Source of the DNA: GCA-2686265 sp036010965
GTDB taxonomy: Bacteria > Planctomycetota > UBA1135 > GCA-002686595
Reading direction: 5' to 3'
Assembly: GCA_036010965.1 (NCBI GenBank)
Contig: DASCMO010000059.1
Location: 14,117 to 78,116, forward strand
DNA: 64,000 bases
This document shows, one piece after another, positions 35,789-44,817 of the stretch; positions within the stretch are counted from its first letter, which is position 1, and every line of letters starts with the position of its first letter. The notes beneath the pieces are model-generated. The model did not search any database. It was not told where the DNA came from and worked only from the letters and a program-made list of their open reading frames with translations. The position numbers and the translations under genes were made by a program.

Positions 35789-37323
35789 GCCTCGCCCTCG
35801 CAGCCGCGGATCCGACGCCGCTCTATGTGATCGGTGCCTACCTGGCCTTGCTGGTCGGCCTGGGCTTCGTCACCAGGGCGCTCTTTCGCGGGACGAGCAG
35901 CGACTACTTCGTCGCCACCCGCTCGATCGGGCCGTTCCTGCTCCTGATGAGCGTCTTCGGGACGACCATGACGGCCTTCGCCCTGGTCGGTTCGACAGGC
36001 AAGGCCTACGACCTCGGCATCGGTGTCTACGGCCTGATGGCGTCCTCCTCGGCCGTGATCCACTCGCTGGTCTTCTTTCTGGTCGGCATCAAGCTGTGGG
36101 CGATCGGCAAGCGCTACGGCTACGTGACCCAGATCCAGTTCTTCCGCGACCGCTTCGAGTCGAACCTGTTGGGCACCTTGCTCTTCCCGATCCTGGTCGC
36201 GCTGGTGATCCCCTATCTCTTGATCGGTCTGCTCGGGGCCGGGGCGGTGATGCGCGGCGTGACGCGCGGGATGTTCCCCGACACCTTCGCGGGCGGCGCC
36301 ATCCCGCCCTGGTTGACCGGCCTCGTCATCTGCGCCGTCGTGCTCTTCTACATCTTCTCCGCCGGGCTGCGTGGAGCTGCCTGGGCCAACGCCTTCCAGA
36401 CCGTGGTCTTCATGATCACGGGCGTGGTCGCCTTTCTGCTGATCTCGAGCAAACTCGGAGGGCTAGCCGCCGCCACCGAGCAGGTGCTCGCCCGCGCGCC
36501 CGAACTCCTCGCGCGCGAGGGCATGATCAGCCACGGCCAGTTCCTCTCATACGGCCTGGTGCCGCTCTCGGTGGGAATGTTCCCGCACCTGTTCCAGCAC
36601 TGGCTGACGGCCAGGAGCGCGCGCACCTTTCGGTTGAGCATCATCGCCCACCCGATCTTCATCATGATCGTCTGGGTGCCCTGCATCCTGATCGGCATCT
36701 GGGCCGCTGGCGCGGGGATCGAGGCTCCGCTGGGCAACTCCAACGCCGTGCTCGGCAAGGCGGTCGGCGTGTTGCTCGCAGAGCCGCTGCTCTCCGGCCT
36801 GCTGACGGCGGGCATCCTGGCGGCGATCATGTCGTCTCTCGACTCGCAGTTCGTGTGCCTGGGGACGATGTTCACCCACGACGTCGTGTTGCACCGCACC
36901 GGGCCCGATCGCTTCGATGACGGACAGAAGGTGGCTATAGGCCGTGGCTTCATCGTCTTCATCGTGTGCGTGACCTACCTGCTCTCGCTCTTTCCGCCGC
37001 CGCACATCTTCGACCTGGCGGTGTGGTGCTTCAGCGGCTTCGCGAGCCTCTTCCCGCTGGTCTTCGCCGCGCTCTACTGGAAGCGCGTCACGCGCGCCGG
37101 AGCGATCGGCTCACTGCTCGTGATGGCGACAACCTGGTCCGCGCTCTTCTACGACGGACTCATCCGGCCTAGAGACGGCGAGGGCGACTACCTCGTCGCG
37201 GGCTTGATGCCGGTGACCTTCATCTTCCTCGCTTCGGTAGTCGCTCTGGTCGGGATCTCGCTGGTCAGCGCTCCACCCTCCCGCGAGACCGTCGATCGCT
37301 TCGTCTTTCGGGGGAGGGCGTGA
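35785..37323 (+). CDS. Sodium:solute symporter (SSS family)
   Basis: A 512-residue transporter with about 13 hydrophobic segments. Family signatures include SSDYFVATRSIGPFLLLMS near the N-terminus, the FSAGLRGAAWANAFQTVVF segment mid-protein, and AAIMSSLDSQF, which matches the conserved sodium-site helix. With the preceding DUF3311-like protein it forms a probable two-component carrier. Substrate is not evident; organic acids or sugars are usual. The GTG start overlaps the small-subunit stop and its own stop overlaps the next ATG (TGATG), so it heads the dense plus-strand run. Confidence 0.92.
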   Translation: MSLALAAADPTPLYVIGAYLALLVGLGFVTRALFRGTSSDYFVATRSIGPFLLLMSVFGTTMTAFALVGSTGKAYDLGIGVYGLMASSSAVIHSLVFFLVGIKLWAIGKRYGYVTQIQFFRDRFESNLLGTLLFPILVALVIPYLLIGLLGAGAVMRGVTRGMFPDTFAGGAIPPWLTGLVICAVVLFYIFSAGLRGAAWANAFQTVVFMITGVVAFLLISSKLGGLAAATEQVLARAPELLAREGMISHGQFLSYGLVPLSVGMFPHLFQHWLTARSARTFRLSIIAHPIFIMIVWVPCILIGIWAAGAGIEAPLGNSNAVLGKAVGVLLAEPLLSGLLTAGILAAIMSSLDSQFVCLGTMFTHDVVLHRTGPDRFDDGQKVAIGRGFIVFIVCVTYLLSLFPPPHIFDLAVWCFSGFASLFPLVFAALYWKRVTRAGAIGSLLVMATTWSALFYDGLIRPRDGEGDYLVAGLMPVTFIFLASVVALVGISLVSAPPSRETVDRFVFRGRA

Positions 37324-38381
37324 TGACGCCGGCAGAGGCCGCGGACCGCCTCGACCGTCACTTCTGCGAGATCGTACGCTGGCACTTCTCACAGGAAACG
37401 GGGACGCCCTTCTGGCTAGACCACGCCCGCGAGGCGGGGTGGGATCCGGCGGCGGAGGTGACCGGGTTCGCCGACATCGAGCGTTTCGAGCGCTTCGACG
37501 GTGAATGGCTGAAGAGCGTGCCCCACGAGCGCTGGATCCCAAAGGCCTTCGAGGGTCGGCCGTTCACGATCTTCGAGACCGGCGGCACGACCGGCTCGCC
37601 CAAGCAGCGCATCGGCTGGGAGGACTACAAGCTCGACTACGAGGAGTTCTCGGCGACCCTCGATGACGCGGCGTTTCCGCCCGGCAGCTACTGGCTGATG
37701 ATCGGCCCCACCGGGCCGCGGCGATTGCGCCTGGCGATCGAGCATCTGGCGAACTTTCGCGGCTCCTCGTGCTACTTCGTGGACCTCGACCCGCGCTGGG
37801 TGAAGAAGCTCATCGCAGGCGGCGACACCGAGCAGGCAGCGGCCTACATGCGCCACGTCGTGGACCAGGCCGCCACGATCCTCGAACAACGCTCGGTGAG
37901 CGTTCTGTTCACGACTCCGCGCCTGCTGGAGGCCCTCGGCGAGCGGCTCTCGATCCCCGCAGCCGGCATCACCGGCGTTTTCTGCGGCGGCACCGCCATG
38001 TCGCCCCAGGTGTTGCGCTTCCTCGTCGAGGAGACTCTCGAAGGCGCGGTGGCACTCGTCCCGACCTACGGCAACACGCTCATGGGGCTCGCGGCCCACA
38101 AGCCTGACTTTGCCGCGGACGACTTTTCGATCACCTACCACGCGCCCCAGCCGCGGGCCGTGCTGCGCGTGGTCGATCCCGACGCGGGCGGCGTCGTGGA
38201 CCACGACGAGTGGGGGCGCGTCGAACTCACGACCCTCACTCGCGAGCTGTTCGTGCCGCGCTTCCTCGAACGCGACGAGGCCTTGCGCCGCGGGCCGTGC
38301 GAGGCGTTCGCGTGGGACGGTGTGGGCGAGGTGCGGCCCTTCCGGGGCGAGGAAGAGGGCATCGTGGAGGGCGTCTATTGA
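37323..38381 (+). CDS. ANL-superfamily adenylating enzyme, LuxE/phenylacetate-CoA-ligase-like
   Basis: A 352-residue adenylate-forming enzyme, predicted to activate a carboxylic acid with ATP. The P-loop-like motif FETGGTTGSPKQ is at about residues 84-94, and FCGGTAMSP and VPTYGNTLMG match later ANL segments. It is shorter than acyl-CoA ligases and lacks an obvious C-terminal subdomain, in line with LuxE-type acyl-protein synthetases. It stands directly before an aldehyde dehydrogenase and an Fe-alcohol dehydrogenase, so activation of a carboxylate for reduction is the natural reading. GTG 37320 is an alternative start. Substrate unknown. Confidence 0.75.
   Translation: MTPAEAADRLDRHFCEIVRWHFSQETGTPFWLDHAREAGWDPAAEVTGFADIERFERFDGEWLKSVPHERWIPKAFEGRPFTIFETGGTTGSPKQRIGWEDYKLDYEEFSATLDDAAFPPGSYWLMIGPTGPRRLRLAIEHLANFRGSSCYFVDLDPRWVKKLIAGGDTEQAAAYMRHVVDQAATILEQRSVSVLFTTPRLLEALGERLSIPAAGITGVFCGGTAMSPQVLRFLVEETLEGAVALVPTYGNTLMGLAAHKPDFAADDFSITYHAPQPRAVLRVVDPDAGGVVDHDEWGRVELTTLTRELFVPRFLERDEALRRGPCEAFAWDGVGEVRPFRGEEEGIVEGVY
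38366..38380 (+). promoter_or_regulatory. Ribosome-binding site fixing a TTG start
   Basis: GGAGG at 38366-38370 lies 7 nt before TTG at 38378, which overlaps the upstream stop as TTGA. The next in-frame candidate, GTG at 38390, would be 19 nt from the GGAGG. The TTG is therefore the likelier start of the aldehyde dehydrogenase. Confidence 0.6.
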
Positions 38382-39814
38382 GCCCCGCCGTGCCCGTTCA
38401 CCTGCCCGTGCTTCGCAGGGGCGTGGAGTACGAGAGCCTCGAGCTGGTGGAGGTAGTGGACCACCGCGACGGGACGCCCCTGGCGGCCGTAGGCCAGGCC
38501 AACGCCGCAATGCTGCGACGCGACCTGCGCAGCGCGCCCAATCCGCTCAGGGCCCTCTCGGTCGCGCGCCTGCTGGAGATCTGCGCCGAGGCGGGCGAGC
38601 GCTTCATGCAGGACGAGTTGCCCCTCGACGGCGCGGGTGCCCTGCAGTCGCCGCAGGACTACGTCGAGGCCCTCAGTGCATCGAGCGGCCTCCCGCACAC
38701 CTCTTGCCGCGCCAACATGGCGAAGGTGCACACGGTTCTCTCGCGCATGGAAGAGGTGCTGCGCGGCCTGACGCGCGGGATGGACCTCGCGGTGATCGAC
38801 GAGGGCGTGGGGGAGCAGAACGATGTGAAGGTCTCCTACGCCCGGACCACGGACGTCCTGGGCGTCGTACTCCCGAGCAACTCTCCGGGGGTGAACTCGA
38901 TCTGGATGCCGGCGTTCGCCCTCAAGACGGCGGTCGTCCTCAAACCCGGCCGCGAGGAGCCCTGGACGCCCCTGCGCATCGTGCGCGCGCTCATCGCCGC
39001 CGGCGCTCCCGCGGGTGCCTTCGGCTTCTATCCGACGGACCACGAAGGCGCGGCGGCATTGCTGGAGGGCTGTGACCGCGCGCTGCTCTTCGGCGACGAG
39101 CGCACCACCGCGCCCTGGGCGGCGCAGGAGTCCGTGAGCGTCCACGGCCCCGGCCGCAGCAAGATCGTGATCGGAGCCGACGAGATCGAGCGCTGGCCCG
39201 AGTACCTCGACATGCTCGTGGAGTCCGTGGTCGCCAACGGCGGCCGCAGCTGTGTCAACGCCTCGACGATTCTGGTCCCCGCACGCGCCGATGAGCTGGC
39301 CGACGCCCTCGCGCGGCGCCTGTGCGACATCGATCCGCGCCCGGCGACCGACCCCGAGGCTGTCCTGAGCGCCTTCGCCGCCCGCAAGGTAGCGGAGAGC
39401 GTGGACGCGACCATCACGCGCGGCGTCGCGAGCGGCGCCGAGGACATCACGGCGCGCCACCGCGACAAGCCGCGCCTGGCCGAACTCGAGGGTGGCGCCT
39501 ACCTGCGCCCGACCGTCGTGCGTTGCGGGGAGCTTGATCATCCCCTCGCCAGGACCGAGTTCCTCTTCCCCTTCGTCAGCGTCGTCGAGATCGACGAGCG
39601 GCAACTGGTCGATTCCCTCGGTCCTTCGCTGGTCGTGACGGCCCTGACGCGCGATCCGGCCCTCACGCGCGCCCTCCTCGACTGCGCCGGTATCGGCCGG
39701 CTGAATCTCGGCGCGCTCCCGACGACCCAGATCGACTGGGGCCAGCCCCACGAGGGAAACCTGTTCGAGTTCCTCTACACGCGGCGCGCGATCTCGCGGG
39801 CGGCGGACTGGTAG
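38378..39814 (+). CDS. Aldehyde dehydrogenase family, acylating/LuxC-like
   Basis: A 478-residue member of the aldehyde dehydrogenase superfamily. The catalytic cysteine is Cys292 in NGGRSCVNAS. VVLPSNSPGVNSIWMPAFALKTAVVLKPG matches the cofactor-binding segment. The general-base Glu motif of hydrolytic enzymes (ELGG type) is not present; its place reads GPGRSKIVIG, as in CoA-acylating or LuxC-like reductases. Together with the adenylating enzyme before it and the alcohol dehydrogenase after it, it could reduce an activated acyl group to an aldehyde. Start discussed under the ribosome-binding site. Substrate unknown. Confidence 0.83.
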   Translation: MSPAVPVHLPVLRRGVEYESLELVEVVDHRDGTPLAAVGQANAAMLRRDLRSAPNPLRALSVARLLEICAEAGERFMQDELPLDGAGALQSPQDYVEALSASSGLPHTSCRANMAKVHTVLSRMEEVLRGLTRGMDLAVIDEGVGEQNDVKVSYARTTDVLGVVLPSNSPGVNSIWMPAFALKTAVVLKPGREEPWTPLRIVRALIAAGAPAGAFGFYPTDHEGAAALLEGCDRALLFGDERTTAPWAAQESVSVHGPGRSKIVIGADEIERWPEYLDMLVESVVANGGRSCVNASTILVPARADELADALARRLCDIDPRPATDPEAVLSAFAARKVAESVDATITRGVASGAEDITARHRDKPRLAELEGGAYLRPTVVRCGELDHPLARTEFLFPFVSVVEIDERQLVDSLGPSLVVTALTRDPALTRALLDCAGIGRLNLGALPTTQIDWGQPHEGNLFEFLYTRRAISRAADW

Positions 39815-39822
39815 GAGCGCGG

Positions 39823-41001
39823 GTGACTGATCCCCTGGCCGGCTTCGACTGGACACCCCCGACGCGCATTGTTCGCGGAGTCGGCGCGCTGTCGCGTTTG
39901 GGAGAGCTCGTCGCAGCCGAGGGCTGCGCGCGCGTCCTGCTGGTGTGCGACGCGGGCTTGCAGGCTGCCGGACATCCCGAGCGTGCCGTGCAGTTCCTGG
40001 AGGAGGCGGGGCTCGCCGTCGAGGTCTTCGACGGAGTGCGCGAGAACCCCACGACGGTGGACGTCGAGGCGGTCCGTGCCTGCGCGCGCGCGGCCGGCGT
40101 TGACGGCTTCGTGGCGGTCGGCGGCGGCAGCAGTATCGATGCAGCCAAGGGCGCGAACTTCCTCCTCACCAACGGCGGCGAGATGGCGGACTACCAGGGC
40201 AGGGTGGGCGTCGAGCGGCCGCTGCTGCCGCTCTTCGCCGTGCCCACGACCGCCGGGACCGGGAGCGAGATGCAGTCGTTTGCGTTGATCTCGAGCGAGG
40301 CCGACCACGAGAAGATGGCCTGCGGGGATCCGAGCGCGGCGCCGCGCGTGGCGTTGCTCGACGCCGAGCTGTGTCTCTCCATGCCCCGCGAGGTCACCGC
40401 CGTCACCGGTCTGGACGCGATCGGCCACGCGCTTGAGAGCGCCGTGACGAGCGCTCGTAACCCACGCTCGTCTCCCTACTCGAGCGAGGCCTTTCGCCTG
40501 GCGGCGCGCGCTTTCCCGCGCGTGCTCAAGGCGGGCGATGACCTCGAGGCGCGGGGGGACATGCAGTTCGCGGCCGCCCTGGCCGGGGTCGCTATCGAGG
40601 CCTCCATGCTGGGCGCGGCCCACGCCCTGGCGAATCCGCTGACGCGCGCCTTCGACCTTCCCCACGGCCTGGCCGTCGGGCTGTTGTTGCCCCATGTCGT
40701 GCGCTTCAACGCCGCGGATGCGGCGGCCCGGCATACCTACGCCGAACTGGGGCGCATGGTCGAGCCCGACGCCGCGGACGAGGGCCGGGCGCTGGAGGCC
40801 CTGCTGGCCTTCCTGCGGGTGGGCCTGCGGGCGTGCGGCTTGCCGACCGCCCTGTCCGCCTGGGGAGTCAGCGACGAGGCGCTCGATGATCTGGGAGAGG
40901 AGGCGGCGACGCAGTGGACGGCTGGACACAACCCGCGACAGGTGGGGGCGGACGAGTTGACCGGGCTCTATCGCTTGGCGCTCGATCCCGTGGGCGACTG
41001 A
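39823..41001 (+). CDS. Iron-containing alcohol dehydrogenase
   Basis: A 392-residue group III (Fe-type) alcohol dehydrogenase. Metal ligands fit Asp198, His202, His267 and His281 (DAIGH, GAAHALANPLT, FDLPHGLAVG). The nucleotide-binding GGGSSIDAAKG lies near residue 105, and PTTAGTGSE near residue 147. It starts with GTG 8 bp after the aldehyde dehydrogenase. The likely role is to reduce the aldehyde made by that enzyme to an alcohol, or to run the pair in reverse. The combination with an adenylating enzyme suggests the reductive direction. Confidence 0.9.
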   Translation: MTDPLAGFDWTPPTRIVRGVGALSRLGELVAAEGCARVLLVCDAGLQAAGHPERAVQFLEEAGLAVEVFDGVRENPTTVDVEAVRACARAAGVDGFVAVGGGSSIDAAKGANFLLTNGGEMADYQGRVGVERPLLPLFAVPTTAGTGSEMQSFALISSEADHEKMACGDPSAAPRVALLDAELCLSMPREVTAVTGLDAIGHALESAVTSARNPRSSPYSSEAFRLAARAFPRVLKAGDDLEARGDMQFAAALAGVAIEASMLGAAHALANPLTRAFDLPHGLAVGLLLPHVVRFNAADAAARHTYAELGRMVEPDAADEGRALEALLAFLRVGLRACGLPTALSAWGVSDEALDDLGEEAATQWTAGHNPRQVGADELTGLYRLALDPVGD

Positions 41002-41046
41002 CGCGCCGGTTTCACCGTAATCTGGCCTCTCCACCGCTCGGTAGCG

Positions 41047-41052
41047 GATAAT
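41047..41052 (+). promoter_or_regulatory. -10-like GATAAT upstream of propeller gene
   Basis: GATAAT overlaps the first possible ATG (41051) and ends 7 nt before the second ATG at 41060. If it is a real -10 box, the first ATG cannot be transcribed as a start and the gene begins at 41060. The 49-bp gap 41002-41050 holds nothing else. Confidence 0.4.
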
Positions 41053-41059
41053 GACCCTC

Positions 41060-42190
41060 ATGTTCGCCATCGGTCCGGCCTTCGCCCTCGTCGCCGCCCT
41101 CGGCGCCGGGGCGGATTGGAGCACCTTTCGGGGCGACCCCGCCCAGCGCGGTGTCGCGCCCGGTGAGTTGGCCGATGACCTCGTCCTGCGCTGGAGATTC
41201 GAGACCGGTGCTGGGATCGTCTCCTCGCCCGTCATCGCCGACGGTCGCGTGTTCATCGGATCGGACGACCACCACGTCCACGCCCTCGACTTCGAGACCG
41301 GCGAGCAGCTCTGGAGCTTTCCGACCGAGGACATGATCGAGGCTCCGCCGATGGTGGCCGACGGCGTCGTCTACGTCGGTTCGTCGGACTTTTTCTTCTA
41401 CGCCATCGACGCCCGCACTGGCGCTCTGCGCTGGAAGCGCGAGACCGGCGACAAGATCCTGGGTGGTGCCGGGTGGGTGCCCGCTCGCGAGGGACGCGCC
41501 GCGCGCGTCGTCGTCGGCTCCTACGACACGCGGCTCTACTGCTTCGAGGCGAACAGCGGCGAGCCCGTCTGGACTTATCAGACCGAGAACTATGTCAATG
41601 GGACGCCGGCCGTCGCCGAGGGCCGGATCGTCTTCGGTGGATGCGACGCGGCCCTGCACGTGGTCTCGGTGGAGACGGGCGAGGCGCTCGCTCGCATTGA
41701 GATGGGCTCCGACAGCCACATCGCGGGCTCGGCGGGCCTGACGGGCAAGCGCGCCCTCTTCGGACACTACGGCAACGCCTTTGCCTGCGTCGACATCGAG
41801 GCTGGCGAGCTGCTTTGGTCCTACGACGGCGGCCGGCACGCCTTCTTCTCCTCCCCCGCCATCACCGCCGAACGCGTGCTCTTCGGAGGGCGCGACAAGC
41901 AGATGCACTGTGCCCGGCTCTCGGACGGGAAGCCTCTGTGGACCTTCAGGACCCGGCGCAAGGTGGACGGCTCACCCGTCGTGTGCGGCGACAAGGTCGT
42001 CTTCGGGTCGGGAGACGGGCGCATGTACATGTTGCGCCTCGCCGATGGCGAACAGGTGTGGTCCTACGAGATTGGGCGCTCGATCTTCTCCTCTCCAGCG
42101 GTCGCTGACGGCGTGTTGATCACGGCTTCCCTGGACGGGAGCGTGTACGCCTTCGGCGCGCGGCCCACGCAGGTCGAGGACGACCGATGA
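41060..42190 (+). CDS. PQQ-like beta-propeller protein, compact
   Basis: A 376-residue secreted propeller made almost entirely of BamB-like blades: about seven repeats of the type VFIGSDDHHVHALDFETGEQLW. The signal peptide is FALVAALGAGADW. I prefer ATG 41060 over 41051 because of the GATAAT placement; the two differ by three residues. Its end overlaps the radical SAM gene by 4 nt. Unlike the larger propellers nearby it has no extra domain, so it may be a scaffold for the neighbouring pathway. Enzymatic activity is not supported. Confidence 0.85.
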   Translation: MFAIGPAFALVAALGAGADWSTFRGDPAQRGVAPGELADDLVLRWRFETGAGIVSSPVIADGRVFIGSDDHHVHALDFETGEQLWSFPTEDMIEAPPMVADGVVYVGSSDFFFYAIDARTGALRWKRETGDKILGGAGWVPAREGRAARVVVGSYDTRLYCFEANSGEPVWTYQTENYVNGTPAVAEGRIVFGGCDAALHVVSVETGEALARIEMGSDSHIAGSAGLTGKRALFGHYGNAFACVDIEAGELLWSYDGGRHAFFSSPAITAERVLFGGRDKQMHCARLSDGKPLWTFRTRRKVDGSPVVCGDKVVFGSGDGRMYMLRLADGEQVWSYEIGRSIFSSPAVADGVLITASLDGSVYAFGARPTQVEDDR

Positions 42191-43488
42191 CGGGCGACGA
42201 GACACGCGTGGGCAACTACTTCGTCTCCAACTACCCGCCCTTCTCTGTCTGGAGCCCCGAAGCAATCGGGACCGTAGATGAGCAACTGGAAGCGGCGCCC
42301 GCCGCGGACGTTCCCCTCGGCCTCTACATCCACCTGCCCTTCTGCCGCAAGCGCTGCGACTTCTGCTATTTCAAGGTCTACACCGACAAGAGCAGCGCGG
42401 ACATCCGCACTTACCTTGATGCGCTGGCGCGCGAGCTCTCGATGTTCGCGACGCGCCCCTATCTGGCGGGCCGTCGGCCGAGCTTTGTGTACTTCGGCGG
42501 CGGGACCCCCTCGTATCTCTCCGCGACCCAGCTGCGGGAGCTGTTCGGCGGCTTGCGCGAGATTCTGAGCTGGGACGCCGCCGAGGAGATCACCTTCGAG
42601 TGCGAGCCGGGGACCCTGCAAAGGCCGAAGATCGAGGCCCTGGCCGAGCTGGGCGTGACGCGCCTGAGCTTGGGGATCGAGAACTTTGACCCGCAGATCC
42701 TCGAGCTGAACAACCGCGCCCACCGCGCCGAGGAGATTCTGCGAGCGTATGGACTGATCCGCTCGGTGGGGTTCGAGCAGGTCAACGTGGACCTGATCGC
42801 CGGCATGGTGGGGGAGACCGAAGAGAACTGGGGGCGCTGCATCGAGCAGACGATCGAGCTCCTGCCCGAGAGTGTGACGATCTATCAGATGGAGGTTCCC
42901 TACAACACGACCCTCTATCAGCGCATGCAGGACGGCGGCGAGCGCGCCGCTCCCGTGGCGGACTGGACCACCAAGCGCGCCTGGACGAGCGACGCCTTCG
43001 CGCGCCTTGCGGCCTACGGCTATCGCGTTAGCAGCGCCTACACGGCCTGCCGCGACGATCAGGCGCGCTTTCTGTACCGAGACGCCCTCTGGAGCGGCGC
43101 AGACATGCTCGGGATCGGCGTCTCCGCCTTCTCCCACCTGGCCGGCGTGCACTTCCAGAACGAGCACGGAATCGAGGCCTACCAGAGTCGGATCGAGGTC
43201 GGCGACCTGCCGATCCTGCGCGCCCATCGCATGAGCGTCGACGAGCGGCTCGTGCGCGAGTTCATCTTGCAGATGAAGCTCGGTCGGGTGGAGGTCGGCC
43301 GCTTCGAGCGCAAGTTCGGCGTGGATGTACGAGAGCGGTTCGCGGACGCTCTCGCGCGCCAGGCCGGCGAGGGTCTCGTTGAGCTGGAAGGCGGCGAGGT
43401 TCGCACGACCCGCGCGGGCCTGATGCAGATCGACCGCCTGCTGGTGGATTTCTTTCGTGAAGAGCACCGCACCGCTCGCTTCGCCTGA
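42187..43488 (+). CDS. HemN/HemW-like radical SAM enzyme
   Basis: A 433-residue radical SAM protein. The cluster motif is CRKRCDFC with Cys53, Cys57 and Cys60; the following residues are YF, so the fourth Cys of the HemN CxxxCxxCxC motif is missing. GGGTPS, ECEPGTL and the NVDLIAGMVGET segment match the HemN-like core, and the C-terminal part matches the HemN-C winged domain. The family includes HemN, HemW, haem-degrading enzymes, class C methylases and cyclopropanases. Its place among carboxylate-reducing and glycosylating enzymes argues against routine haem synthesis. ATG overlaps the preceding stop. Confidence 0.83.
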   Translation: MTGDETRVGNYFVSNYPPFSVWSPEAIGTVDEQLEAAPAADVPLGLYIHLPFCRKRCDFCYFKVYTDKSSADIRTYLDALARELSMFATRPYLAGRRPSFVYFGGGTPSYLSATQLRELFGGLREILSWDAAEEITFECEPGTLQRPKIEALAELGVTRLSLGIENFDPQILELNNRAHRAEEILRAYGLIRSVGFEQVNVDLIAGMVGETEENWGRCIEQTIELLPESVTIYQMEVPYNTTLYQRMQDGGERAAPVADWTTKRAWTSDAFARLAAYGYRVSSAYTACRDDQARFLYRDALWSGADMLGIGVSAFSHLAGVHFQNEHGIEAYQSRIEVGDLPILRAHRMSVDERLVREFILQMKLGRVEVGRFERKFGVDVRERFADALARQAGEGLVELEGGEVRTTRAGLMQIDRLLVDFFREEHRTARFA

Positions 43489-43502
43489 TCCCGCCTTCCC
43501 GG

Positions 43503-44810
43503 ATGAAGATCGCGCTGTTCACCCCCGGCACCGGCCACTACCACTGCGGGAGTTGCCTGCGCGACGGCTCCCTGGCGGCGGCCCTGCGCGGCATCGGCCA
43601 TGAGGTCCGGATGGTGCCGCTCTACTTGCCGATGGTACTGGAGGGCGACTCGCCCGACCTCGCCGAGCCCGTGCGCATGGGCGGCATAAACGTCTACCTG
43701 CAGCACAGGTGGCCGCTCCTGCGGCGCCTGCCGAGCTTCGTCGCGGACGCCCTCGACGCGCCGGGTCTGCTGCGCTGGGTCGCGCGCCATAGCAACATGA
43801 CCGACCCGTCAGGGCTCGGCGCGATGACCCTCTCGGCCCTGGCGGGGGAGCGTGGCCCGATCGCCGCTGAGGTCGACAAGCTCGTGGCTCGCACTCTCGC
43901 GGCCGGCGACGAGCCGGACGTGCTGTGCCTCTCCAACGCCATGCTGCTGGGGACGGCCCGGCGCCTGCGCGAGGCCTTCGGTCGGCCGATCGTCTGCACC
44001 CTCCAGGGCGAGGCTCCCTTCCTGGACGGCTTGCCCGCGCCCTTTCGCGAGCGCGCCTGGGAAACCGTGGCCGAGCGCGTGGAGGAAGTGGACGCCTTCA
44101 TCGCCGTCAGTGAGGACTACGGCGCGTTGATGGCGGAGCGCCTCTCCATCCCCTCCGACAAGCTGCGCGTCGTGCACAACGGCGTGGTGACCTCGGACCT
44201 GGCGCGCCTGCGGGGCGTCTGGAGCGGAGCGGATCCGCCCATCCCCCGCATCGGATTCCTGGCGCGCATGTGCCGCGACAAGGGCCTGCACACCTTGGTG
44301 GAGGCCTTCGTCCTCCTGAGCCGTCGCGGACGGGTGCAGGGCGCGCGCCTGGCCCTGGCCGGCACGCTGCTGGCCGAGGACCGCGGCTTCGTGGACGAGC
44401 TGCGCGCGAGCATTGCCCGCGCGGGCCTGGAGTCACAGGTCGATTTCCTGCCCGACATCACGCGCGCCGAGAAGGTCCGCTTCCTCGATTCCCTCGCCCT
44501 GCTCTCCGTCCCCGCGACCTACGGCGAGTCCTTCGGCCTGTACTTGATCGAGGCCCTCGCGGCCGGCGTGCCGGTCGTCCAGCCGCGCCACGGGGCCTTC
44601 CCGGAGCTGATCGAGGCCACCGGCGGGGGCGTCCTGTGCGAGCCCGACGACCCGGCCTCCCTGGCGCAGGCCCTCGAGGACCTCCTGCTCGACCCGGATC
44701 GCGCCCGGGAGCTGGCGGAGCGCGGTCGACGCGTCGCTCTCGAGCGCTTCGATGTCGAGCACATGGCTCGTGGCGTTGCGGACGTCTGTACAATGCTTGC
44801 CACGCGCTGA
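43503..44810 (+). CDS. GT4-family glycosyltransferase
   Basis: A 435-residue GT-B fold glycosyltransferase. The N-terminal acceptor domain opens with FTPGTGHYHCGSCLRDGSLA. The C-terminal donor domain holds GFLARMCRDKGLHTLVEAF and the EX7E-like segment ESFGLYLIEALAAGVPVVQP. It is expected to transfer a sugar from a nucleotide donor to a lipid, polyketide or glycan acceptor. It begins 14 bp after the radical SAM gene with a GGATG context. Donor and acceptor are not predictable from sequence. Probably cytoplasmic or membrane-associated. Confidence 0.9.
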   Translation: MKIALFTPGTGHYHCGSCLRDGSLAAALRGIGHEVRMVPLYLPMVLEGDSPDLAEPVRMGGINVYLQHRWPLLRRLPSFVADALDAPGLLRWVARHSNMTDPSGLGAMTLSALAGERGPIAAEVDKLVARTLAAGDEPDVLCLSNAMLLGTARRLREAFGRPIVCTLQGEAPFLDGLPAPFRERAWETVAERVEEVDAFIAVSEDYGALMAERLSIPSDKLRVVHNGVVTSDLARLRGVWSGADPPIPRIGFLARMCRDKGLHTLVEAFVLLSRRGRVQGARLALAGTLLAEDRGFVDELRASIARAGLESQVDFLPDITRAEKVRFLDSLALLSVPATYGESFGLYLIEALAAGVPVVQPRHGAFPELIEATGGGVLCEPDDPASLAQALEDLLLDPDRARELAERGRRVALERFDVEHMARGVADVCTMLATR

Positions 44811-44817
44811 GCACCTC

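Noticed and set aside
42187..43488. Ladderane-type lipid biosynthesis for the radical SAM neighbourhood
   Set aside because: Ladderane clusters include fatty-acid synthase-type genes and acyl carrier proteins. None is present here.
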